Below are positions 39,891 to 49,692 of a stretch of DNA of 61,752 bases, piece after piece; position 1 is the stretch's first letter, and each line of letters starts with the position of its first letter. The DNA comes from Bacteroidales bacterium. Its GTDB lineage: Bacteria > Bacteroidota > Bacteroidia > Bacteroidales > Muribaculaceae. The translations under genes and the position numbers were made by a program. The DNA is taken from positions 1-61,752 of the forward strand of contig JAQXIE010000095.1 in assembly GCA_029007645.1 (NCBI GenBank), written 5' to 3'. The notes below the pieces were generated by a model that did no database searches, was not told where the DNA came from, and saw only the letters and a program-made list of their open reading frames with translations.

Positions 39891-42800
39891 TTAGCGGTTT
39901 TTCGTGTCGAGGAACCGGTTCATGATCTTGTCGCGGGCCGCCTGGTCGGTAATGGCCTCGAACGGCACCGACATGACGGTTACGTTTCCTTTGCCCCTGC
40001 GCAGGGTCTGTCCGGCGCTCTCGCCGTCCTCGAATGTCAGGATGGTCGTGATGTCGGCGTCCTGGTCGGGCACGAGTATGTCGGGACTTTCCACGATATA
40101 CATCTTGTCGTTCAGGGTCGAGCTGTAGGACAGCGTGCGTCCGTCGGCATCGCGGAGGCGTCCGGTGCGGCGGGTCATCGTCGTGCCGGGCTGCAGGCCG
40201 AGTACCTCGCGGGCAAAGTCGCGGTCGGCCCGCGATGACCGCTGGTCCTGAAGGTCGCTGCTCACATACTCGCCGCTGATCAGCAGATTGCCTCCCTTCT
40301 CGGTGAAGTGGCGCAACTTCTTCTGCATCTCCTCCGACAGCACGCGGAAGCGGACGCCGTTTTTAGCACGGCCTGTTACTGTGCCCTTCTGTTTGCCCAG
40401 GATGTAGTCCACGACACGGTAATCGGTCAGTTTGACCTGACCTTCCTCCACGGCGCGGGCCGATGCCGAGACAAAGCCCCTGCCGGCGTCGCTGATGCTG
40501 TGGCCGTGCAGCGCGGGATAGTCGAACGTGTTGCCCGCAATCACCTTGGTGACGTAGTCCGAGCCGCTCCGGCCGAAACTCTCGCCGGCGTTGCGGCGGT
40601 ACTCTTGCTGATAGCCCGTGAAGGATATGTCGCGGATATAGGGCACTCCGAAATCGGCCTCGCTGTCGAAGCCCGCGCGGCCGTCGGCCGAAAAATGCCC
40701 CGGTGCCGAGACGCGGTCGAATCCGTTGACCACCAGCACAGGCTGCGAATTGTCGGGTGCCTCACGCAGGGCAAGCGTCTCCGAGGCGAAGGATGATCCG
40801 CCGGCATTCGTGGCGATAATTCGGAACGAGTGAATCTCGTGGTCGGCTACCTTCAGGTCGAAATGAGTGCTCTTGGTGCTGCCGATCTTATGGAATCCGA
40901 GTTCGTCGCCCGATCGTTCCATTATGACATAGCCCGTGGGCATAGCTGTCGGTTCCAGGGGGTCGGGCGTCGGTTCCCAGCTGAGGCGATAATGATCCTT
41001 CTTGACACGCTTGATGCGGAATTCGCGCACCGGCAGCGGCTGGATCACCAGATCGCGGTCCTTGCGCTGCGCCAGGAATCGGGCCAGGCCCTTGTAGATG
41101 GCGCGGCCCACGGTGAACCGGAATTCCGGATCGAGACCATATTGCATGTCGGCGAAATTCTGATGGCTCATCAGTTCGATCAGCGTGGTCGGAACTTCCG
41201 GAACGCGCGCCTCCACGTATGATTTGTCCCACATCGAACGACGGTTCCACGACGGTTCCCACTCGCGGCGGATGTCCTTGGTGATCTGCTGCATCACGAT
41301 GTCGGTCAGCATTCGGGAGTTGATGCGCGGAGTGCCGTCCTTATAGCTTGCTCCATTCTGGGTGAAATATATGCCCAGTGTACCGACGAACGAGTCGTCG
41401 CTGCGCTTGCCGGCGTCGGAATGCAATGCGAATGTCACGTCGACGGGCAGATTCAGACCGTCCCGGCCGGGCAGCACGCGCGATCCCCCGGCCAGATAAT
41501 TCACCCAATGGCCTCGGCTGGTGTAATCGTCTTTGTAATCGTCCGATCCATGGTAGGGGGAGTAGACATATTCCGGGAAACCGGCCCACTGCAGCCAGTA
41601 ACGGGCTCCTTCCAGGAAGCGGGGCATGCCGGAAGTGCGGAACACCGGAGCCGCGCCCTTGGGCTGCGCCGGCTGGGCGCTCTGCGGCTGCTCCTTGTCG
41701 GGCGAGTCGGACTCGTCGTCGGTGGTGGCGCCGGTCTCGTCATCCTCATCGTCCTCTTCGTCGTCACTCTCGTCGTCGCTTTCCTCATCTTCATCGTCGC
41801 CCTCGTCGTCGGGCTGAACAGTCGACTTCTCGGGGGTCGATGGATCGTAGAATACGTCCGAACGGCGCGGCGAACGTTCTATGTTACCCATTCCGCCACC
41901 GATTTTTACGGCATCGGCCGTAACGACGGTGCCGGCCGTTCCGTTAGTGACATTGGTCAGCGTCACCACCGGCTCCGTGTCGCTGTAACCGGCTTCCAGG
42001 GGCACTGTGCACAGGTAGATCCACGTGCCGCCTCCCATGGTCTGGTTGACGGTGAATTCCTTCGAACCGCCCGAATAATTGACCGTGTAATGCGCGTCGG
42101 TCGTGGAGTTCGGCAGGCTCTTGTAGCTCACATATATGGCGTATTCGCCCTGCTCGGGGATGTCGGCGTACCATGCGGCGATCGACGGTCGGCCGTTCTT
42201 GCCGACGGTCGTGGCTTGCCGGTAGGTGCCGTTTTCGAACGGATTTTCCGTGTCGCGGAAGTTGCGCAGGTCATAGATGAAACCTTCCCCCTCGCCGGTT
42301 GTCCATTTCTGCTGGCCGTTGTTCTCGCTGTAGGTGGTCTGCGAATAGATCTCGCCGCCGGGATTGACATCGTTGTCCACGATCACCTCATGGGTGTTGG
42401 TGTCGCGCTCGCGCGGCAGGAACACGTAGGCTCCGGCGTTCTCGAGCATCGGCACCACGTAGGGCAGGATGTAGCTCATGGTATAGGTGTCCTCGACGGT
42501 CTGGAACAACAGCGGACGCTGCCACTGCCATGCACCGTTCTTGAAGTAACGGCCATGGCTGTGCCACATGGCCACGATATCGTTGTCCATGCCCTTGGAG
42601 ATCTTCGCCATCGGATTCACCTCCTTGACGAACGCCGGATTGCGGCGGTACTGCTCCGGAAGCTTGTCGACCCTGGTGATATAGTAGGTCAGCGGTTTGC
42701 CGTTTACACTCAGACTCACTTTGTAGTCCGACAGGGAGTCGGGCAGGGCCTGGCGCACGTTGCGCTGCAGGGTGTCGATCAGCCCGCGGGTCACCGGCAG

Positions 42801-43292
42801 ATAGGTGAAGTTCTCGTTGAGCGACACGGCTGCGGTGCGTGAACCCTTGGTGGTGCGCACGCTGTTCACACGCAGTCCGCCGGGATTGAGATGTTCCGGA
42901 ATCTCGCGAATCAGAGCGTCGTTCACGGCCAAGGTCAGCGAGTCGTTCTGCGCCACTTCCTTGGGGGGTGCCACGTATCGTGTGGATACGGCGTTGCGCC
43001 CGCGCTTACGGCCGGTGCCTTTCCTGTTTTTCGATTTGCTCCGCGAGCTCTTTTGGCGCGTGCTTCTCTTCTTTTTGCTCGATTTCCTGGAGGAGGATTT
43101 TCGGGATGATGATTTCCTACCTGAAGATTTTCTCGATTTCTTGGAACGGGATTTCTTGCTTGATGATTTGTTGGCGCTTGATTGTGATGCGGCGGCCGTC
43201 CGGGCCGCGTTGGCGTCAGGTATGGCCATGTCGCCGGCTCCGAAACAGAGTATGCCGCATATCAGTATGTATATAAGTTGCTTGAATTGCAT
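39891..43292 (-). CDS. Large secreted amidase-like protein with inserted golvesin domain
   Basis: An 1,133-residue exported protein. Order: signal peptide (about 1-29); a 70-residue Lys/Ser/Arg-rich low-complexity stretch; first half of an Amidase_3-like fold (AMWHSHGRYF about residue 238, YVFLPRERDTNTHE about 292); a golvesin/xanthan-lyase-type beta domain (about 355-470); an extremely acidic linker (about 490-545); second half of the amidase fold (TFALHSDAGKRSDDSFVG about 620, catalytic-type Glu in TLIELMSHQNFAD about 695); an FN3-like domain (about 760-840); a C-terminal alpha/beta domain (about 850-1130). I infer N-acetylmuramoyl-L-alanine amidase activity on peptidoglycan. It is first in an eight-gene operon. 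Confidence 0.8.
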   Translation of the reverse strand: MQFKQLIYILICGILCFGAGDMAIPDANAARTAAASQSSANKSSSKKSRSKKSRKSSGRKSSSRKSSSRKSSKKKRSTRQKSSRSKSKNRKGTGRKRGRNAVSTRYVAPPKEVAQNDSLTLAVNDALIREIPEHLNPGGLRVNSVRTTKGSRTAAVSLNENFTYLPVTRGLIDTLQRNVRQALPDSLSDYKVSLSVNGKPLTYYITRVDKLPEQYRRNPAFVKEVNPMAKISKGMDNDIVAMWHSHGRYFKNGAWQWQRPLLFQTVEDTYTMSYILPYVVPMLENAGAYVFLPRERDTNTHEVIVDNDVNPGGEIYSQTTYSENNGQQKWTTGEGEGFIYDLRNFRDTENPFENGTYRQATTVGKNGRPSIAAWYADIPEQGEYAIYVSYKSLPNSTTDAHYTVNYSGGSKEFTVNQTMGGGTWIYLCTVPLEAGYSDTEPVVTLTNVTNGTAGTVVTADAVKIGGGMGNIERSPRRSDVFYDPSTPEKSTVQPDDEGDDEDEESDDESDDEEDDEDDETGATTDDESDSPDKEQPQSAQPAQPKGAAPVFRTSGMPRFLEGARYWLQWAGFPEYVYSPYHGSDDYKDDYTSRGHWVNYLAGGSRVLPGRDGLNLPVDVTFALHSDAGKRSDDSFVGTLGIYFTQNGASYKDGTPRINSRMLTDIVMQQITKDIRREWEPSWNRRSMWDKSYVEARVPEVPTTLIELMSHQNFADMQYGLDPEFRFTVGRAIYKGLARFLAQRKDRDLVIQPLPVREFRIKRVKKDHYRLSWEPTPDPLEPTAMPTGYVIMERSGDELGFHKIGSTKSTHFDLKVADHEIHSFRIIATNAGGSSFASETLALREAPDNSQPVLVVNGFDRVSAPGHFSADGRAGFDSEADFGVPYIRDISFTGYQQEYRRNAGESFGRSGSDYVTKVIAGNTFDYPALHGHSISDAGRGFVSASARAVEEGQVKLTDYRVVDYILGKQKGTVTGRAKNGVRFRVLSEEMQKKLRHFTEKGGNLLISGEYVSSDLQDQRSSRADRDFAREVLGLQPGTTMTRRTGRLRDADGRTLSYSSTLNDKMYIVESPDILVPDQDADITTILTFEDGESAGQTLRRGKGNVTVMSVPFEAITDQAARDKIMNRFLDTKNR

Positions 43293-43324
43293 AGATGTAT
43301 ATTTTAACAGGCTCTAAGATGTCG

Positions 43325-43344
43325 GGAGAAGCGCACGCTTCTCC
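43325..43344 (-). other. Leader hairpin of the amidase operon
   Basis: A perfect 8-bp stem (GGAGAAGC at 43325-43332, GCTTCTCC at 43337-43344) between the amidase promoter and its ATG at 43292. On the minus strand no T-run follows, so a stabilising 5' structure fits better than a terminator. Confidence 0.45.
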
Positions 43345-43353
43345 ACAGAGTAA

Positions 43354-43384
43354 CAAAATTACAAAAAAATCGGATGCTATCCAA
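43354..43384 (-). promoter_or_regulatory. Promoter of the amidase/peptidoglycan operon
   Basis: On the minus strand: TTGG (43384-43381), 19 bases, TAATTTTG (43361-43354). The -33 box abuts the stop codon of the Wzy-like gene. It gives a leader of about 55 bases containing a hairpin. Confidence 0.65.
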
Positions 43385-44638
43385 TTAGGAGCGGCGTAAA
43401 ATGTCGGCCTGATGCAACGGTTTCAGCAGGGGTGATGCAGGATTTACGCTCACGCGGTATTGCATCATGAATATAAGTATCATCCAGATTGCCGAGCAAT
43501 TGTTGTATGCGATATAGATGAAAGCTGCGGCGGATACGATCCAGGTTATCGGTTTGCGTATGATCAGACATACGTTGAAAATCAGCCACAGCAGTCCGAG
43601 TTCGGCCAGGAATCCGTAGTTGTACCATACGTTGAAGATGTAGGGACTGGTCTCGGTCTCGAGCGGTGTGGGCTTGACATCCTTCATCGCTTTGTCCGAG
43701 CCGTGTCCGAGCCAGAAATCGGCGTCGCTGACATGCAGTTTCTTCATGATCGTCATGGCGGGAATGATCCGTTCCGACGCGCTGAGATCGGCTTCGACGA
43801 TCTTGGCGGAGTCCAGTGTGACCAGTGCCGCCACCGTGCGCTGCGTCCTCGAGAACTGACGCGAAGGAATGAAATTGTTGATGATCAAGCATGCCGTGAT
43901 CACCGCTACCAGAATTCCTATCGAGCGGACCAGATTGCGCCGGTCGATCCAGGGGATCAGCGACAGCGGCAGTGCCACATAGGCCGACGCCGTGTAGCAT
44001 GTGAACAGGCACCACAGATAGCAGATCCATGTCCATGGATTTTTCCGGATATTGTACAGCAGGTTCTGGTCGGGATGCCCGGCCTTGCTGATCAGGCTGA
44101 AGAAGAAGATCAGGATGCTGAGTATGGTCACCATGTAAGACGGCTCGCGGGCCAGCGAGTCAAGCTTCCATGGCTCCCCATAGACTGTTGTCTGGTTGAA
44201 CACCGGAAGCCCGGTCAGCACACAGAACTGCTGGATCAGCAGCACTATGGTAAAAGCGTAGATTATGATCCGCAAAAGTTTCAGGAACTCGTCGACCGTG
44301 AATCTGGCCACGCGCAGCATGCGGGCCATCATCGCGAAATAGACGCAGAAGCCCACCGAGAACAGATAGGTGCCGAGCCGGAAATGTTCCGGATGCCACA
44401 CGGCGCCTGAAATCCCCGCGAAAACGGAGAACACCAGCATCGGCACATCGATGCGCGGCAGGATCACCCGGCACTCGCGTATCAGCAGAATCAGCGGTGA
44501 CAGACAGATATAGGCCACAAGCAGCATGTTCTTGTGCCGGTCATCCAGAGCCACGTCAAGCACCGTTGCCAGGAGAATCACTCCCAGCGCGAACGCGTAT
44601 CGGCAGATCTTCTTGCTGTCCAGTCGCTGCATGCCCAC
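43385..44638 (-). CDS. O-antigen/exopolysaccharide polymerase-like membrane protein
   Basis: A 417-residue inner-membrane protein with about ten hydrophobic spans and a larger periplasmic loop near residues 260-340 (RTQRTVAALVTLDSAKIVEA, WLGHGSDKAMKDVKP). This is the layout of Wzy polymerases and O-antigen ligases, whose sequences are poorly conserved, so the call rests on topology, the loop Arg/His residues and the operon (Wza, Wzc, RmlA, RmlC upstream). It is the last gene of the exopolysaccharide operon, 29 bases after rfbC. Confidence 0.75.
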   Translation of the reverse strand: MGMQRLDSKKICRYAFALGVILLATVLDVALDDRHKNMLLVAYICLSPLILLIRECRVILPRIDVPMLVFSVFAGISGAVWHPEHFRLGTYLFSVGFCVYFAMMARMLRVARFTVDEFLKLLRIIIYAFTIVLLIQQFCVLTGLPVFNQTTVYGEPWKLDSLAREPSYMVTILSILIFFFSLISKAGHPDQNLLYNIRKNPWTWICYLWCLFTCYTASAYVALPLSLIPWIDRRNLVRSIGILVAVITACLIINNFIPSRQFSRTQRTVAALVTLDSAKIVEADLSASERIIPAMTIMKKLHVSDADFWLGHGSDKAMKDVKPTPLETETSPYIFNVWYNYGFLAELGLLWLIFNVCLIIRKPITWIVSAAAFIYIAYNNCSAIWMILIFMMQYRVSVNPASPLLKPLHQADILRRS

Positions 44639-44667
44639 TTTTTATCGATTGATTCTCAATGTCCCGT

Positions 44668-45222
44668 TCAGTTCCGGAAGGGGCTTTCAAAGTCTTTGAA
44701 CAGCGGATGGCGTGTGTCCTTATCCGACAGAATTGCCCGCGTGGGGTCAATGCGCCAGTCGATGCCGAGCGAACCATCGGTAATGGCGATGCCTCCGTCG
44801 GCCTCCGGGCAGTAATAGTTATCGCATTTATACTGGAACACGGCCACGTCGCTCAATACGGCGAAGCCATGGGCAAATCCGCGAGGAATGAAAAACTGGC
44901 GGTGGTTCTCCTCCGACAGCTCTACGGCCACATGCTGTCCGTAGGTCGGCGAACCGACACGAATATCTACGGCCACGTCAAGCACGCGGCCACGCACACA
45001 GCGCACCAGCTTGGCCTGGGCATGCGGCGGACGCTGGAAATGCAAGCCCCGCATCACTCCGTAGACCGACCGCGATTCGTTGTCCTGTACGAAATCGACA
45101 TGTCCGACGGCCTCGTCGAACGCATGTCGGTTGTAGCTCTCGAAAAAATACCCTCGTGTGTCCTCGAAAATCCTGGGCTCGATTATCACGACGCCCTCTA
45201 TGACGGTTGATATAATGTTCAT
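44668..45222 (-). CDS. rfbC: dTDP-4-dehydrorhamnose 3,5-epimerase
   Basis: The third step of dTDP-L-rhamnose synthesis. The 184-residue cupin protein carries FEDTRGYFFESYN, the substrate-binding FVQDNESRS, catalytic His in MRGLHFQRPPHAQAKLVRC, the DVAVDIRVGSPTYGQ strand and FIPRGFAHGFAVLSD. Length is normal. It follows rfbA by 33 bases. rfbB and rfbD are not in the window, so the pathway must be completed from elsewhere. Confidence 0.95.
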   Translation of the reverse strand: MNIISTVIEGVVIIEPRIFEDTRGYFFESYNRHAFDEAVGHVDFVQDNESRSVYGVMRGLHFQRPPHAQAKLVRCVRGRVLDVAVDIRVGSPTYGQHVAVELSEENHRQFFIPRGFAHGFAVLSDVAVFQYKCDNYYCPEADGGIAITDGSLGIDWRIDPTRAILSDKDTRHPLFKDFESPFRN

Positions 45223-45255
45223 CTTGTCAATTTTTCCCCGACCAAACCCTTGGTG

Positions 45256-46149
45256 TCAGTCATTGCGTTGGTCCAGTTCCTCGATCACCTGCAGCAGATA
45301 GCGGCCATATTGATTCTTGATCATGGGCTGTGCAAGCTCCTTCATCTTTTCGCGCGAGATCCATCCCTTGCGGTAGGCGATTCCCTCGAGACATGCGATT
45401 TTCAGACCCTGGCGCTTCTCGAGCACTTCCACGTAGATCGACGCGTCGGCCAGCGAATCGTGCGTGCCGGTGTCGAGCCAGGCGAAGCCGCGCGGCAATG
45501 TCGATACCCGCAGCTCCCCGTCGTTCAGAAATACCTGGTTCACCGACGTGATCTCCAGTTCGCCGCGTGCCGACGGCTTGATGTTCGAGGCAACTTCCAC
45601 AACTCTGTTGGGGTAGAAGTAAAGGCCCACAACCGCATAGTTCGATTTGGGGTGCGCAGGCTTTTCCTCAATGGATATGCAATTACCCTTGCTGTCGAAC
45701 TCGGCCACTCCGTAGCGTTCCGGGTCATCGACCCAATAGCCGAACACCACGGCTTTCTTATCGTTCTCGACCGTCTTTACGGCATCCAGAAGCTGTCCGG
45801 TGAATCCGGCGCCATGGAAGATATTGTCGCCCAGCACGAGGCATACGTCGTCGTTGCCTATGAAATCCTTGCCGATTATGAAGGCTTGCGCCAATCCGTC
45901 GGGGCTCGGCTGCTCGGCGTATTCCAGTCGCACTCCGAAGTCCGATCCGTCGCCCAGCAGGCGGCGGAACGAAGGCAAGTCGGCAGGCGTCGATATTATC
46001 AATATGTCGCGTATGCCCGCAAGCATCAGCGTCGACAGCGGATAATATATCATCGGCTTGTCGTAGATGGGCAGCAACTGTTTGCTCACTCCCTTGGTGA
46101 TCGGGTACAAACGTGTGCCGGAACCGCCGGCCAGGACTATGCCTTTCAT
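45256..46149 (-). CDS. rfbA: Glucose-1-phosphate thymidylyltransferase
   Basis: The first step of dTDP-sugar synthesis: glucose-1-phosphate plus dTTP gives dTDP-glucose. I start at ATG 46149 so the protein begins [20 protein letters not shown], the nucleotide-binding signature; the upstream in-frame Met would overlap the Wzc gene. The 297-residue product shows [18 protein letters not shown], the metal-binding VLGDNIFHG and [13 protein letters not shown]. It starts 7 bases after the Wzc gene. Confidence 0.95.
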   Translation of the reverse strand: MKGIVLAGGSGTRLYPITKGVSKQLLPIYDKPMIYYPLSTLMLAGIRDILIISTPADLPSFRRLLGDGSDFGVRLEYAEQPSPDGLAQAFIIGKDFIGNDDVCLVLGDNIFHGAGFTGQLLDAVKTVENDKKAVVFGYWVDDPERYGVAEFDSKGNCISIEEKPAHPKSNYAVVGLYFYPNRVVEVASNIKPSARGELEITSVNQVFLNDGELRVSTLPRGFAWLDTGTHDSLADASIYVEVLEKRQGLKIACLEGIAYRKGWISREKMKELAQPMIKNQYGRYLLQVIEELDQRND

Positions 46150-46156
46150 GGTGCGT

Positions 46157-48625
46157 TTATTTTGAGTTGGATGTTTTGGAGCTTCCGTATTCGTAACCGT
46201 AGCCATATCCGTAGCCGTAGGCGTACGTTCCGTAGCGGCGTGCGTAACGCGACGTCGGGTCCTTCGTGCCGTTCAGTATCACGGACATGCGCGGATACTT
46301 GCCCGATTTGTAGAATTCGTCGATAACCGGAAGCATATCCAGACGGTACAGTCCGGCGCGAACCACGAATATCGTGTAGTCGGCAAGATTGCCGATGATC
46401 GACGAGTCGGCGACGATCTCTACCGGCGGACAGTCGATGAAGACGTAATCGTAATGCTTGCGCAGTTCATCAACCAGTTGCTTGAGACGTTCGCTGTAGA
46501 GCAATTCGGTGGGGTTCGGGGGCATCGTGCCTACCGTAATCACCGACAGGTTGGGAGCGTCGTCGGTCCTGTGGATTATCTGGTTGATGTCGCTCACACG
46601 ACCTGCCAGATAGTCGGAGACGCCGTAGCCTTTGTCCTTGATATACTGGCTCAGCGAGGCCTTGCGCAAGTCGAGGTCGATACAGATCACGCGCTTGCCC
46701 TTCAGCGAGAAGCTCTTGCCCAGGTTGTAGGTCACAAATGTCTTACCCGATCCCGGGTTGGCCGAGGTCAGCATTATGACACGGCAGTCCGTGCTGTTGC
46801 CGTACATGAACTCGACATTGGAACGCACCACGCGGAACGCCTCGTTGATGGAGTTGCGCGAGTTTTCCTGAACAGCCACCAGCGGTTTCGGTTTGGACTT
46901 CTTGAACGATAAGGCTTTCTTTTTCGGGCCCTGGTTGCTCTCGGGCAATTCGCCGGCAAACGGAGTCACAATGCCCTTGAGGTCCTTGCGGCCGCGCACC
47001 ACGCTGACGGCGAGTTCCTTCAGGAACAAGATTATGGCGGGCGCGAACAGGCCGACCGCGATTGCTATCAGATAGGTGCCGGCTCGGTTAGGCGAAATGG
47101 GTACGCCCGCCCCGTCGGCTTCACGGATGATACGGGTATTGTAAGAGGAAATTGCCTGGTTGATTTCGTTTTCCTCACGCTTCTGCAACAGATACAGGTA
47201 GAGGCTTTCCTTCACCTTCTGCTGACGCTCCACCGAGAGCAGATATTTGGCCTGTTGCGGATTGGAGGCAACCTGCGATGTGGCCTGACCCGATACGCCT
47301 TCCATGCTGCGTATCTGCGACTGGATGCCCACCAGCTCGTTGTCGATAGTGGTGAGAAGCACCTGGCGCAACGCCGCAAGTGTCTCATCGATGTCATTGA
47401 CCAGCGGGTTGGTGGCCGAACTCTTGTCGACCAGCGAGTTGCGCTCCAGGATCTTGGTGTTGTACTGCGTGATCAGGCTGGTGATATTGGTGCTCATCGA
47501 GCCCGAGTTGGTGGGTAGGAGCTTGTTATGGTTCTCCGAGCTGCCCAGGTATGTGCGGATATATTTGGCCATATACTCCTGGTTGCGGAGTTCGCGCAGC
47601 GACTGCGACGACTGCTGCATCTGGTTCATGTAGATTGAAGCGGCGGCGTCGACATCGGGCATCAGATGCGTACTCTTGAACGACGAAATACTGTTGTCCA
47701 CACTACCCAACTCCTGCTGCAGCAGGTTCAGACGCTCATCGATAAAATGGCTGGAATTGTTGGCGAACTCGCGTTTGTCGCGCATCCAGCGGTCGTTGTA
47801 GGCCACGATCAGCGTGTTGACAACATCCTTGGCTTTTTCGGGTGTTCCGCAGGTGAAACGGATGTTGATGATGTTGTCCGATTCCTTGTCGATATTGATG
47901 GCCAGACCGCCCAACAGTCCATTGGCCATGGAGCGCACCGGTGCGCGTCTTACGTTGATCGCCAGATTTTCCGGTCCGCGGTAGCCGGGATTGGCATTGA
48001 CCGACAGCGTGCCGATCGGTGACTTGATCAGCTGGCCGATGTGACCGCGGACCGAGCGGTTCTGTGGCACTCCATCCTTGACGATGTCCGAAATGGTGTA
48101 CATGCTGTCGGGCTGCAGCGTCAGCTTGAAGCTGACGTTGGAGTTTTCGTCCAGTTCCGGCATCATGACGGTCACCGGCAGTGTGGAGCCGTACAGCTCC
48201 TGCTCGCGGAATCTTTCGGGCACCGAATATACCGTATTTAGATTGAGGCGGCGTACGATGTCGCGCATCATGTCGGGACTCTTCATCAGTACGAGCTCGT
48301 CCCAGATGTGGTTGTTGCCCGTGGATATGCCCAGGCCTGTCAGCAACGACTCGTCCGATGAAATGGCGCGGTCCTGATCATCGAGCTTAAGCATTATCGA
48401 GGCGTCGCTAACATAAAGCGGCGTGGTCTTCTCAAGATGATAATAGGCTGCAAGAAGGCAGATTACCAGGGAAATGACAAACCAGTACCAATTGCTGATA
48501 CAGGTGTAAAGGAGTTCCTGCAATTTTATTCCGCCGCGGCTTATCTGCTGCTGCGGCTGCTGAACCGGTCCGGCTGTATTCAGCTCGGAATTATTATTGT
48601 TGGGGTTTGAGATGATTGTTGCCAT
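46157..48625 (-). CDS. Wzc-type polysaccharide co-polymerase and tyrosine autokinase
   Basis: An inner-membrane protein controlling chain length and export. From ATG 48625 it has 822 residues: an N-terminal span (about 35-55), a periplasmic Wzz domain with long coiled coils (about 60-500), a second span (about 510-530), then a cytosolic BY-kinase with Walker [17 protein letters not shown] (about residue 617), Walker A' [11 protein letters not shown] and Walker [13 protein letters not shown]. The C-terminal tail is a Tyr/Gly cluster ([14 protein letters not shown]), the usual autophosphorylation tail. It sits between the Wza-like gene and rfbA. Confidence 0.93.
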   Translation of the reverse strand: MATIISNPNNNNSELNTAGPVQQPQQQISRGGIKLQELLYTCISNWYWFVISLVICLLAAYYHLEKTTPLYVSDASIMLKLDDQDRAISSDESLLTGLGISTGNNHIWDELVLMKSPDMMRDIVRRLNLNTVYSVPERFREQELYGSTLPVTVMMPELDENSNVSFKLTLQPDSMYTISDIVKDGVPQNRSVRGHIGQLIKSPIGTLSVNANPGYRGPENLAINVRRAPVRSMANGLLGGLAINIDKESDNIINIRFTCGTPEKAKDVVNTLIVAYNDRWMRDKREFANNSSHFIDERLNLLQQELGSVDNSISSFKSTHLMPDVDAAASIYMNQMQQSSQSLRELRNQEYMAKYIRTYLGSSENHNKLLPTNSGSMSTNITSLITQYNTKILERNSLVDKSSATNPLVNDIDETLAALRQVLLTTIDNELVGIQSQIRSMEGVSGQATSQVASNPQQAKYLLSVERQQKVKESLYLYLLQKREENEINQAISSYNTRIIREADGAGVPISPNRAGTYLIAIAVGLFAPAIILFLKELAVSVVRGRKDLKGIVTPFAGELPESNQGPKKKALSFKKSKPKPLVAVQENSRNSINEAFRVVRSNVEFMYGNSTDCRVIMLTSANPGSGKTFVTYNLGKSFSLKGKRVICIDLDLRKASLSQYIKDKGYGVSDYLAGRVSDINQIIHRTDDAPNLSVITVGTMPPNPTELLYSERLKQLVDELRKHYDYVFIDCPPVEIVADSSIIGNLADYTIFVVRAGLYRLDMLPVIDEFYKSGKYPRMSVILNGTKDPTSRYARRYGTYAYGYGYGYGYEYGSSKTSNSK

Positions 48626-48672
48626 AGAAGTCAAGAAGATCGGGGAGTCCCGATTAGTCCGCTAATGGTTGT

Positions 48673-49500
48673 TTATTTTTTAGTGAGCACGATTACCATT
48701 GACGCCAGCGACAGGAGACTGCTGATGGTCGAAATCCAGAATCCGGGCGTCGACCATGTATTGCCGTTAGGCGTTGAATTCATTTTCTTGGTATCATTCG
48801 GCTCGACATAAATCACATCGTTCTGCTTCAGGTAATATACCGGGCTCTGCACCAGATTCTTGCCCTCGTTCAGGTTAACCTGGTACATGTGCTGTTTGCC
48901 GTTTTCCTGACGCCAGACCTTGATGTTGTTGCGCTGACCATAGATCGACAGGTCGCCGGCGGCACTGATGGCATCGAGTATCGAGAAGTCCTCGCGCGAG
49001 ATATTGACACGGCCCGGGTGACCGACCTCGCCCAATACTGTTACCGAAAGGTTCTGATATTCAACTGTTACTATAGGATTCTTGGCCAAATCGCGGCTCA
49101 TAAGCTCACGACGGATATATTCCGCCACTTCTTCGCGGGTCATCCCTGCGATATGCAGTTTGCCCAGCACGGGAAATGTGATATCGCCGGCTTTGTCGAT
49201 GGTGTAGGGCTGCACATAACCGGTACCTGATGCTGATGAGGATGAGCTGCCGGTAGTGTTGGTCCCGATACGGTTCTGGGCTACCGGCAGGTTGAACAAT
49301 GCATCCAGCCGGGCGTCCGATGTGCTGACTATTATGGAGATAATGTCATGTGGCGCCAGACGTATGGGTACCTGGGCCGTAAGCAAAACTTCGTCACCGG
49401 GATTGACATCTTGAAAATAGGCTATCTGTCGTGGTGATTTGCATGATGTCAGGAGTGTCGCCACTGCTGCTATCATGAATATAGTATGTCTGATTTTCAT
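48673..49500 (-). CDS. Wza-type polysaccharide export lipoprotein
   Basis: A 275-residue outer-membrane lipoprotein with lipobox LLTSC (Cys about residue 20), a Poly_export domain (IRLAPHDIISIIVSTSDARL, ITFPVLGKLHIAGMTREEVA), an SLBB domain (VTVLGEVGHPGRVNISRE) and a C-terminal hydrophobic segment (about 250-272) that could form the outer-membrane helix, as in Wza. It is first in the operon Wza-Wzc-RmlA-RmlC-Wzy-like. The 192 bases upstream contain a minus-strand TATTTTTG (49553-49546) with TTTG 16 bases further up, a poor-spacing promoter candidate. Confidence 0.92.
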   Translation of the reverse strand: MKIRHTIFMIAAVATLLTSCKSPRQIAYFQDVNPGDEVLLTAQVPIRLAPHDIISIIVSTSDARLDALFNLPVAQNRIGTNTTGSSSSSASGTGYVQPYTIDKAGDITFPVLGKLHIAGMTREEVAEYIRRELMSRDLAKNPIVTVEYQNLSVTVLGEVGHPGRVNISREDFSILDAISAAGDLSIYGQRNNIKVWRQENGKQHMYQVNLNEGKNLVQSPVYYLKQNDVIYVEPNDTKKMNSTPNGNTWSTPGFWISTISSLLSLASMVIVLTKK

Positions 49501-49692
49501 ATCGTGCTTGACCGTTGTTTTAATGGATCCTGTTTAATATATGTACAAAAATATAGTGCAAATTGCTTACAAAGGTAGAACTTTTTCCCCAATAATGCAA
49601 ATAGCGGAATTTTGCGACGCACAACAAGATACAGCCCCCGTTTTACAGGGAGCCATTTTGACCTGAAACTGTCTTTTTATTGGTGATGACTG

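Noticed and set aside
41421-42842. 473-codon plus-strand frame opposite the amidase gene
   Set aside because: A hydrophobic-looking product arises from reverse reading of Asp/Glu-rich codons; no start context or conserved motif.
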